A stretch of DNA of 8,251 nucleotides from an uncultured bacterium (GTDB lineage: Bacteria; Actinomycetota; Coriobacteriia; Coriobacteriales; Coriobacteriaceae), in assembly GCA_905215205.1 (NCBI GenBank), contig CAJMPK010000063.1, forward strand, positions 1 through 8,251, read 5' to 3'. A program made the translations under genes and the position numbers. Shown piece by piece: positions 1 through 5,062 of this stretch. Under the pieces are notes generated by a model, which searched no databases, was not told the origin of the DNA, and saw nothing but the letters and a program-made list of their open reading frames with translations. Position 1 is the stretch's first letter. Every line of letters begins with the position of its first letter.

Positions 1-22
1 CCGGAGCTATCTGAGTAAAAGT

Positions 23-107
23 TGGTAGGGGCGGTGGGACTCGAACCCACAATCCTTGCGGCGAGAGATTTTAAGTCTCCTGCGTATGCCAATTCCGCCA
101 CGCCCCC
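23..107 (-). tRNA. tRNA-Leu (anticodon UAA), CCA end encoded
   Basis: Read on the minus strand, the sequence folds as a class II tRNA. The 7-bp acceptor stem starts GGGGGCG and closes with a G1-U72 wobble. The D-arm begins GCGGAATTGG, as is typical of tRNA-Leu. The anticodon loop is CUUAAAA, with UAA as the anticodon. An extended variable arm containing GCAA follows, then the T-arm GTGGG-TTCGAGT-CCCAC. The CCA tail appears to be encoded at 23-25. It decodes UUA (and UUG by wobble), a rare leucine codon in GC-rich genomes. It lies 31 bases downstream of the gene at 139-762 on the same strand and could be cotranscribed with it. No integrase or duplicated tRNA 3' end was seen in the window, so there is no sign that this tRNA is serving as an attachment site here. 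Confidence 0.96.
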
Positions 108-138
108 GTGAGACTAGAAGTCTAGCACAAGCCGTCCG

Positions 139-762
139 TTACGCGTTGACGGCCATCGAGTGCCGGCCCGACTTTTCCAAGTACTCGGCAAACTTGGCCT
201 CGTCGCCTTTGTTCTTGTACTGTAGGGCCAGCAGGTACTCCAAGCGGCAGCGCTTGACCGGGTCGTCGCCGACATCCTCGAGCATGCGCTCCAGCTCGGG
301 AATGTCGTTGTGGCGCTTGAGGATCATCGTGTCGTACATCAGTTGGCATTCGCGCGCGACTGCCTCGGCCTGACCGCCCTCAAAGCCCTTGATCTCGTGC
401 AGCAGCTCCTTGGACTTTTTGCGGTCCTCCTGGCCAACATAGTAGTTAAAGGCTTTGATCACCAGGTCGACGCGCTGCATCTTGGGCAGATTGAGCCCCA
501 GCAGCAAATCGAACATCTCATCGGCGCGCTTATGGTCCTCGCGCAGCAGATAGGAGTTCAGGCGCAGGTAGTCGCGGTTGTAGCGCGGGTACAGCATGCT
601 GGTGAGTTTGCCGTCGAGCAAACGATCGAACTCGTCCCACTGCTTGGCAGCCATAAGCTGCTGCAGGCGCTTAAACGTGGTGCGTTTTTTGACGCTAAAG
701 AACACCGACACGGCGATGCAGATGATAACGACGGTGGTCCAGAGGGTGCGGGAATCGGGCAT
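139..762 (-). CDS. Membrane-anchored helical-repeat (TPR-like) protein, unknown function
   Basis: This is a 207-residue protein of unrecognised family. A hydrophobic segment at about residues 8-23 is followed at once by basic residues (KKR), the pattern of an N-terminal membrane anchor with the rest of the chain in the cytoplasm. Residues from about 30 to the end are almost entirely predicted helix, with paired amphipathic helices rich in Leu, Glu, Lys and Arg. This suggests a TPR-like or other alpha-solenoid scaffold, though no single repeat matches the TPR consensus well. The start is supported by an AAGGA motif about nine bases upstream of the ATG. A perfect TATAAT lies about 60 bases upstream. 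There are no catalytic motifs. The tRNA-Leu gene lies just downstream on the same strand, and the PTS IIB gene is divergent. A role as a protein-protein interaction scaffold at the membrane is only an inference from the architecture. Confidence 0.85.
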   Translation of the reverse strand: MPDSRTLWTTVVIICIAVSVFFSVKKRTTFKRLQQLMAAKQWDEFDRLLDGKLTSMLYPRYNRDYLRLNSYLLREDHKRADEMFDLLLGLNLPKMQRVDLVIKAFNYYVGQEDRKKSKELLHEIKGFEGGQAEAVARECQLMYDTMILKRHNDIPELERMLEDVGDDPVKRCRLEYLLALQYKNKGDEAKFAEYLEKSGRHSMAVNA

Positions 763-817
763 TTCAGGGTCCTTAGTCGCTCATAAAGCGAGCGGTATGA
801 CAACACGTACTAGATGT

Positions 818-823
818 ATTATA
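818..823 (-). promoter_or_regulatory. Probable -10 box (TATAAT) for the 139-762 gene
   Basis: A perfect TATAAT hexamer is present on the minus strand. Transcription would start near 811, giving a leader of roughly 50 bases before the ATG at 762. No convincing -35 hexamer lies 16-18 bases further upstream, so the call rests on the -10 element and its placement in the divergent spacer (763-925). For the opposite, plus-strand gene the best candidate in the same spacer is TACACT at 886-891 with a weak CTGAGT at 863-868. That pair is too degenerate to list separately. Confidence 0.4.
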
Positions 824-925
824 CGCAGCGCGCAAGCAAACTAGCATAAAAGCTCATCGAGGCTGAGTGCCATCGCTCGCTGCGGTACACTTACCTAAAG
901 TAAACCATGAAGGGAGATATTACCT

Positions 926-1213
926 ATGAAGAAGATCGTTTTGGCTTGCGGTGCTGGCGCTGCTACTTCCACGCTCGTTGCCCAGAAGGTCGCCACCATG
1001 CTCGACGCCAACGGTTATGCCGGCAAGTATGAGATCGTGCAGTGCGCCATCTCCGAGGCCAAGGACGCTTGCGACGAGGGCGCCGACCTGCTGATCGCCA
1101 CCACCGTTGCCCCCGAGGGCCTCACCTGCCCGTACGTGAGCGGCGTGCCCTTCATGACCGGCATGAACCGCGTCGCTGCCGAGAAGGCCGTCCTCGACGT
1201 CATGGCTCAGTAG
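926..1213 (+). CDS. gatB: PTS sugar transporter subunit IIB, galactitol (Gat) family
   Basis: A 95-residue protein of the size and fold of PTS IIB domains of the galactitol family. In the phosphotransferase system, IIB accepts phosphate from IIA on a cysteine and passes it to the sugar bound by the membrane protein IIC. The N-terminus, MKKIVLACGAGAATST, has the beta-strand followed by the phosphate-binding loop, with Cys8 as the phosphorylated residue. The chain layout matches E. coli GatB, including the late PF-x-(T/S)-G segment (PFMTG, about residues 76-80). The start is supported by AAGGGAG about nine bases upstream. The galactitol family also includes members acting on other polyols and sugars, so the substrate cannot be read from the sequence. 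No IIA or IIC gene is present in the window, so this component must work with partners encoded elsewhere or be a remnant. The VOC gene follows after 11 bases. Confidence 0.88.
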   Translation: MKKIVLACGAGAATSTLVAQKVATMLDANGYAGKYEIVQCAISEAKDACDEGADLLIATTVAPEGLTCPYVSGVPFMTGMNRVAAEKAVLDVMAQ

Positions 1214-1224
1214 GCGCTACCTGT

Positions 1225-1599
1225 ATGAATGAGCAGAACGCCAATCCGGTCGAGCTCTTTGGCATGCGCGTTGCCCATGTGGGCATTAACGCCACCGACC
1301 CGGCAGATGCCTTGGAGATCGCGGAGCTGTTCTCGACGATGATGGGCCTGCCCGTTATCGAGACCCCCGTTTCGTACTTTAACGATTCGCTGGTCGAGAT
1401 CATGAAGCAGAACGGTCGTGGCGCCAAGGGCCACATTGGCTTTGCCGTCAACGACATCGATGCGGCCGAGAAGTGGTTTGCCGAGCGCGGGCTCGAGGTC
1501 AACGAGGAGTCGCGCGTGCTGCTGCCCGACGGCGGCACCAAGCTCGTGTACTTTAAGCGCGAGTTCGCCGGCTTCGCCGTGCATCTGTGCCGCGAGTAG
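1225..1599 (+). CDS. VOC-fold protein resembling the C-terminal domain of fused KHG/KDPG aldolases
   Basis: A 124-residue single-domain protein of the vicinal oxygen chelate (glyoxalase/bleomycin-resistance) superfamily. Two beta-alpha-beta-beta-beta half-modules are visible, the first opening with MRVAHVGIN (about 14-22) and the second with KGHIGFAVND (about 68-77). The chain ends in GFAVHL. Candidate metal ligands are His18, Glu59, His70 and possibly His120, but the fourth position is not the glutamate typical of glyoxalase I. From memory, these segments closely resemble the extra C-terminal domain fused to KHG/KDPG aldolase in some Firmicutes (HIGIN, GHI, GFAIHL). The likely start is the ATG 11 bases after the PTS IIB stop. 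The frame stays open upstream to 1042, but that stretch overlaps the IIB gene and is arginine-rich shadow sequence. There is no strong ribosome binding site, so translation is probably coupled to the upstream gene. The reaction and substrate are unknown. Confidence 0.82.
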   Translation: MNEQNANPVELFGMRVAHVGINATDPADALEIAELFSTMMGLPVIETPVSYFNDSLVEIMKQNGRGAKGHIGFAVNDIDAAEKWFAERGLEVNEESRVLLPDGGTKLVYFKREFAGFAVHLCRE

Positions 1600-1623
1600 T
1601 GCACAAGCTGCCATAGCTAGCAA

Positions 1624-1659
1624 AAAGGGATAGGGCCGCGTGGCCCTATCCCTTTATTT
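1624..1659. terminator. Bidirectional intrinsic terminator
   Basis: A perfect 14-bp inverted repeat (1624-1637 with 1642-1655) encloses the four-base loop GCGT. On the plus strand the stem runs into TTTATTTA, ending the PTS IIB/VOC unit. On the minus strand the same stem is followed by a run of five T (TTTTTG), ending the two-component operon whose last stop lies at 1675. The convergent arrangement fits a shared terminator. Confidence 0.92.
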
Positions 1660-1674
1660 ATGCCGAGGGACTTC

Positions 1675-2970
1675 CTACCGCGGCAGGCGAATCGTAAAGC
1701 GGCTGCCGACGCCCTCGACTGAGGTCACGCCAATGACACCGCCATGGCTATCGACGATCCACTTGGCGATGGCGAGCCCCAGGCCCGAGCCCTGCGCGCC
1801 GGCATCGCGTGCGTTGTCGGCGCGGTAGAACCGCTCGAACGCGTGAGCTGCGGATTCCTGGTTCATGCCGATGCCCTCGTCTTCAACGGCTATGTCGATT
1901 GTGCCCGTGCCCGCATCGGGTGTTATGCCAAATGTGACGGTCGTTCCCGCGTCCGAATACTTGGCGGCGTTTTGCACGATCACGCGCAGAGCCTGCTTTA
2001 CGAGCGCCACGTCGACAGATGCGTCGCAGCGCGGGTCGCTGACAAGCGCAGCGTCAAAGGCCAGCCGATACGTGTGCTCGGTATCGATCATCTGCGATTC
2101 CTCGCACACCTCGCCGACCAGTGCGGCCAGGTTGGTATGTGCACGCCGCAGGACCGTGCGACCGGCATCGCCGCGTGCCAAAAACAGCAGCTGTTCCACG
2201 AGCTCCTGCATGTGCTCGCTTTCGGCCTTGAGGGATGCGATGGATTCTGCCAGCACGTCCGGGTCGTCTTTGCCCCAGCGGTCGAGCATGTTTACGTAGC
2301 CCTGAATCACCGCGATGGGCGTGCGTAGCTCGTGGCTTGCATCGTTGACAAAGCGCATCTGTTGCAGCTTGGCCTCTTGCATCTGGCGCAGCAGGCGGTT
2401 GAGTGCGACCTCGATGCTTGCCAGGTCGGCGTCGCCGGTGGTGACGCTCGGCGAGTCGACGCTTGCGCGCTCGATGGCCTGCTCCAGCGTTTCCATCTTG
2501 CCGCCGGAGAGCTGCATGCGGCCGAGTTCGTCCACGCGCAGGGCCAGATCGTTGAGCGGCGCCATGGTACGGCGCACGCGGCGGGCGCCGCCGAGCATGT
2601 TGAGCACGCTGATGACCTGCCAACCCACAACGACAAGGTAGAGAGGCCATAGCGTGACGAGGTCCTGCGCGAGGGGGAAAGTCTTGGTGGTGCGCGCAAG
2701 CTCGACGGTATAGGTGAGCGTTGTCAGGTCCCAGCCGCGCGCGGGCGTCAGCGACATGCCGCGAACGGTGGCGCTGGGGATCCATCCTGCGGTAAACGCG
2801 CCGTTGGGCAGCGTCTGGTTGTATCCATAGACGAGGATCGCCACCGCAATAACCAACAGCAACAGATCGAGCCAGACGTAGCTCATCAGACGGCGCCACA
2901 TATAGCTCCAGTTGATGGCGCGGGCGATGGAGGTGACGCGCTTGGCCTCGGCGTTACGCACGGCAGACAT
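1675..2970 (-). CDS. Two-component sensor histidine kinase
   Basis: A 431-residue membrane sensor kinase that autophosphorylates on histidine and donates the phosphate to the adjacent response regulator. About 30 cytoplasmic residues precede TM1 (31-50). A short extracytoplasmic loop of about 50 residues follows, then TM2 (104-126) and a HAMP-like linker (128-205). The dimerisation/phosphoacceptor domain has FVNDASHELRTP with His213. The ATPase domain shows the N box (Asn334 in VQNAAKYSD), the G1 box DEGIGM (364-369), an F box (FERFYRAD, 378-385) and the G2 box GSGLGLA (394-400). All catalytic motifs are intact. The frame stays open upstream to 3132, but that region is the regulator gene read out of frame. 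The ATG at 2970 overlaps the regulator's end by 17 bases, lies behind GGGGTGGG, and is the natural translationally coupled start. The small sensor loop gives no hint of the signal. Confidence 0.95.
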   Translation of the reverse strand: MSAVRNAEAKRVTSIARAINWSYMWRRLMSYVWLDLLLLVIAVAILVYGYNQTLPNGAFTAGWIPSATVRGMSLTPARGWDLTTLTYTVELARTTKTFPLAQDLVTLWPLYLVVVGWQVISVLNMLGGARRVRRTMAPLNDLALRVDELGRMQLSGGKMETLEQAIERASVDSPSVTTGDADLASIEVALNRLLRQMQEAKLQQMRFVNDASHELRTPIAVIQGYVNMLDRWGKDDPDVLAESIASLKAESEHMQELVEQLLFLARGDAGRTVLRRAHTNLAALVGEVCEESQMIDTEHTYRLAFDAALVSDPRCDASVDVALVKQALRVIVQNAAKYSDAGTTVTFGITPDAGTGTIDIAVEDEGIGMNQESAAHAFERFYRADNARDAGAQGSGLGLAIAKWIVDSHGGVIGVTSVEGVGSRFTIRLPR

Positions 2971-3739
2971 AGCCCACCCCGCGCACGGTTTGGATGATTC
3001 GGGCGCCGCCGGCGTCTTCGATCTTGGCACGCAGGTGCGCGATGTGCACGTCGACGTTGTTGGTGTCGCCCACGTATTCGTAGCCCAGCGCTTCGTGCGC
3101 GATGCGCTCGCGCGTGAGCACGGTCTCGGCATGCGCCATAAGCAGGTCGAGGACGTCGAACTCGCGGGCAGTCAGCACGATGGGCGAGCCGCCGACCGTG
3201 ACTTCGCGGCGGTCGGGGTCGAGCACAACTGATCCCACGGTGAGCGTAGCGGGGGAGGGCAAGGCGGAAGCTTGGGCCGAGTCGCTGACCGGGGGTATCG
3301 CAGCGGCGTCTCCGCCCGCACCGGCCGCCATGCCCGTCCCGGCGCCGGCGCCGCCAACGCCCGAAGCCGCCCGCACGGTCTCCGAGCGCTTCAACGCCAC
3401 GCGGATCCGTGCGAACAGCTCCTCAATCGCAAACGGCTTGGTCAGGTAATCGTCGGCGCCGGCATCGAGCCCGGCCACCTTGTCCATCACGGCATCGCGC
3501 GCGGTGACCATGATCACCGGTACATCCTTGTGCTTGCGTACGCGCCGCAGCACCTCCATGCCGTTGAGCTGCGGCAACAGCACATCGAGCAGAATCAGAT
3601 CGTAGTTGCGCTCCAGCGCCAGGTCCACGGCGGTGCGGCCGTCGGCGGCGTGTTCCACCTGGTAGCCCTCGTGCTCAAGCTCGAGCGTCACAAAGCGGGC
3701 GATTTTCTCCTCGTCCTCTACGATCAGGATCCGTGCCAT
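2954..3739 (-). CDS. OmpR/PhoB-family response regulator with long Gly/Ala linker
   Basis: A 261-residue DNA-binding response regulator. The receiver domain (about 3-117) has the acidic pair Asp9/Glu10, phosphoacceptor Asp52 in LLLDVLLP, switch residue Thr79 and conserved Lys101 in the KPF motif. The C-terminal winged helix (about 168-260) has typical OmpR/PhoB features, including LTAREFDVLDLL (189-200), the recognition-helix region with NNVDVHIAHLRAKI, and the terminal TVRGVGYV hairpin. Phosphorylation by the kinase encoded next to it should drive dimerisation and promoter binding. Most relatives are about 225-235 residues long. The extra length here lies in a Gly/Ala-rich linker at about 123-165. 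The gene starts 18 bases after the DUF4342 gene, behind a weak G-rich ribosome binding site, and its 3' end overlaps the kinase start. The target genes cannot be read from this window. Confidence 0.95.
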   Translation of the reverse strand: MARILIVEDEEKIARFVTLELEHEGYQVEHAADGRTAVDLALERNYDLILLDVLLPQLNGMEVLRRVRKHKDVPVIMVTARDAVMDKVAGLDAGADDYLTKPFAIEELFARIRVALKRSETVRAASGVGGAGAGTGMAAGAGGDAAAIPPVSDSAQASALPSPATLTVGSVVLDPDRREVTVGGSPIVLTAREFDVLDLLMAHAETVLTRERIAHEALGYEYVGDTNNVDVHIAHLRAKIEDAGGARIIQTVRGVGYVCRA

Positions 3740-3757
3740 GCGTACCCCCGTCTGCGA

Positions 3758-4300
3758 TTACTTGTCGTCGTTCAGATTTTGCTTGATGTCGTCCGCGGCA
3801 TCGGCAGCGTGATTCATAAGGTTGTTGATGCTGCCGGGCACGTCGCCGTCGCTGTCGATGCGGTAGCGCATGCCAAAGAACAGGCCAATCAGCATCAGCC
3901 ATATCGTGGCGCCCCAGGCAAACAGCGCGACGATGGGGATCAGGATGGGAATGTTGAGGATGATCGCATCGCGGCGCGTGGCGATAAACTTGGTGTCCAG
4001 GCTCAGGCGGAAGAGCTTTTTGAGGTACTCCCACACGCTGTCCATCTTCTTGGAGAAGTCGGTCTTTTCGCTCGACTTCTCGTAGGCGGCCTGCGCGGCG
4101 ACCATCTCGGCCGAGGGTTCATCGACCGGCTCGGACTCGGTGGCGGCATGCGCCGGCGTGGTCTGCGTCTTGCCCTGCGACTCGAGCCAAATGATGGCAT
4201 CCAAAACGTTGCCGTCGGCAGCGTCGAGCGCCGCCTTGGCATCGGTGTAGCTCACGTTGCACTTGGTGCGGATGGTTTCAACTTTTTCGAGGTCGTCCAT
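3758..4300 (-). CDS. UBA-like DUF4342 membrane protein
   Basis: A 180-residue protein, first in the two-component operon. Residues 3-42 match the DUF4342/UBA-like (TS-N type) pattern: a three-helix bundle with LEKVETIR, VSYTDAKAALDAADGNV and DAIIWLE. The same fold is used by elongation factor Ts and nascent-chain-binding proteins. A polar, acidic, low-complexity linker (44-85) leads to a basic amphipathic helix (86-110). A strongly hydrophobic stretch at about 112-143 could make one long or two short membrane passes. The charged tail (144-180) is rich in Asp and Asn. The start has AAAGGA six bases upstream. Function is not established for the family. Sitting 18 bases ahead of the regulator gene, it is probably an accessory membrane or peptide-binding component of the signalling system, but this is inference. 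Confidence 0.88.
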   Translation of the reverse strand: MDDLEKVETIRTKCNVSYTDAKAALDAADGNVLDAIIWLESQGKTQTTPAHAATESEPVDEPSAEMVAAQAAYEKSSEKTDFSKKMDSVWEYLKKLFRLSLDTKFIATRRDAIILNIPILIPIVALFAWGATIWLMLIGLFFGMRYRIDSDGDVPGSINNLMNHAADAADDIKQNLNDDK

Positions 4301-4407
4301 GACCTGTCCTTTCGTTCGATGGGCGCGACGCCGGGCGATTTGCCCGGGCGCGAGCGTTGCGTTCGGCGGCCTGCGTGGCGCCGCCCCGCCCTTGGTCGAA
4401 CTCTATA
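4301..4407 (-). promoter_or_regulatory. GC-rich structured leader of the two-component operon
   Basis: If the promoter at 4414-4441 is right, this is the operon's untranslated leader. Two hairpins can be drawn. One pairs 4365-4370 with 4380-4385 (GGCGGC/GCCGCC, nine-base loop). The other pairs 4329-4336 with 4342-4350 (eight pairs, one bulged G, five-base loop). Neither is followed by a T-run on the minus strand, so they are not intrinsic terminators as drawn. No known riboswitch class was recognised. The rest of the gap toward the Nudix gene (about 4442-4588) shows nothing I can name. Confidence 0.3.
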
Positions 4408-4413
4408 GTGCAG

Positions 4414-4441
4414 GTTATAGATTAAGCGATTCTTGAGCCAA
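4414..4441 (-). promoter_or_regulatory. Possible sigma-70-type promoter of the two-component operon
   Basis: On the minus strand, TTGGCT (4436-4441) and TATAAC (4414-4419) are separated by 16 bases. They lie about 110 bases upstream of the DUF4342 start, and no better pair was found in the gap. The -10 matches consensus in five of six positions and the -35 in three. Confidence 0.35.
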
Positions 4442-4588
4442 GATTAATGTTGGATGAGTTTTTGCGCGACGGTGGGAAAAGTATTAGACCTCGATAGCGG
4501 AGGATGGGGTGCCTGTGCAAAACGGCGTCAAGGGTTGGTCGAGTGGGCGGTTTTCAGGCGACTGGGACATGGCGGGCGGTCGATCACC

Positions 4589-4594
4589 TATACT
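4589..4594 (+). promoter_or_regulatory. Possible -10 box (TATACT) for the Nudix gene
   Basis: TATACT lies 33 bases upstream of the Nudix start codon and matches the -10 consensus in five of six positions. The nearest -35-like sequence is GGGACA at a rather long 19-base spacing, so the promoter is only tentative. Confidence 0.28.
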
Positions 4595-4627
4595 GGTTGG
4601 GCTCAACTGGAGAGGTGATGACTAGTT

Positions 4628-5023
4628 ATGAAATCAATCAATGTTGCAGCAGCGATTATTCAGAAGGATGGAAAAATCCTGAGTTGCCAGCGCGGCTATG
4701 GCGAGTTTAAAGACGGCTGGGAGTTTCCGGGCGGCAAGCTCGAGCCGGGCGAGACCGGCGAGCAGGCAATCGTGCGCGAGATTCAAGAAGAGCTCGAGGT
4801 CACGATCGGTAACCTTGACTATCTTTGCACGGTCGAACACGATTACGAGACGTTCCATCTGTCGATGCAGTGCTACCTAGCTACCATCCTTTCGGGGGAG
4901 TTCAAAGAGCACGCTCACGAGGACATGAAGTGGCTCGATACCAATAACCTGTGGGATGTCGATTGGCTTCCGGCGGACGTTAAAGTCGTTAGGGAACTCG
5001 AAAAGAAACTCGGGCTTAAGTAA
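4628..5023 (+). CDS. Nudix (MutT/NudG-like) nucleoside triphosphate pyrophosphohydrolase
   Basis: A 131-residue single-domain Nudix hydrolase, the usual size for MutT-type enzymes. These hydrolyse a (modified) nucleoside triphosphate to the monophosphate and pyrophosphate, often to clear oxidised or otherwise damaged nucleotides. The Nudix box starts at Gly36 and reads G-x5-E42-x7-R50-E51-x2-E54-E55, giving all the metal-binding glutamates. The glycine usually found late in the box is Glu57. The sequence around it (WEFPGGKLEPGE) and the later HEDMKWL and LPADVKVV segments resemble the MutT/NudG branch (8-oxo-dGTP or modified dCTP), but the substrate is not certain. GGAGAGGTGA lies upstream of the ATG. 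The gene is monocistronic: divergent from the two-component operon, and ended by a strong terminator that it shares face to face with the helicase gene. Confidence 0.92.
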   Translation: MKSINVAAAIIQKDGKILSCQRGYGEFKDGWEFPGGKLEPGETGEQAIVREIQEELEVTIGNLDYLCTVEHDYETFHLSMQCYLATILSGEFKEHAHEDMKWLDTNNLWDVDWLPADVKVVRELEKKLGLK

Positions 5024-5024
5024 G

Positions 5025-5061
5025 AAAGGAGCGGGCGCCGCATGGCGCCTCGCTCCTTTTT
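5025..5061. terminator. Intrinsic terminator between the Nudix and helicase genes
   Basis: The arms 5025-5039 and 5044-5059 pair over 15 bases with a single bulged T (5050) around the loop GCAT. On the plus strand the hairpin runs straight into TTTTT, giving a strong terminator for the Nudix gene, starting one base after its stop codon. On the minus strand the same stem follows the helicase reading frame's downstream side only as CTTTCTTA, a much weaker T-run, so termination in that direction is less certain. The helicase stop codon lies at 5063-5065. Confidence 0.9.
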
Positions 5062-5062
5062 G

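Noticed and set aside
23..107. The tRNA-Leu as an integration site for a mobile element
   Set aside because: No integrase gene and no second copy of the tRNA 3' end was found in the window.
1042..1224. A 61-codon extension of the VOC protein into the PTS IIB gene
   Set aside because: It is Arg/His/Pro-rich out-of-frame translation of the IIB gene. The VOC fold begins just after the ATG at 1225.
1744..2328. A 194-codon plus-strand open frame opposite the kinase ATPase domain
   Set aside because: It is antisense to intact histidine kinase motifs, with no protein-like features of its own.
2971..3132. A 54-codon N-terminal extension of the histidine kinase
   Set aside because: It overlaps the regulator's DNA-binding domain out of frame and reads as Ser/Thr/Arg/Pro shadow sequence. 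The coupled ATG at 2970 is better.
3272..4408. A 378-codon plus-strand open frame opposite the response regulator and DUF4342 genes
   Set aside because: It lies entirely antisense to two well-supported genes with intact motifs, and its composition (His, Val, Gln, Arg rich) is that of a GC-rich shadow frame.
4504..4710. A 68-codon open frame overlapping the Nudix start
   Set aside because: It overlaps the well-supported Nudix gene in another frame, lacks domain features, and contains the Nudix gene's own promoter and ribosome binding site region.
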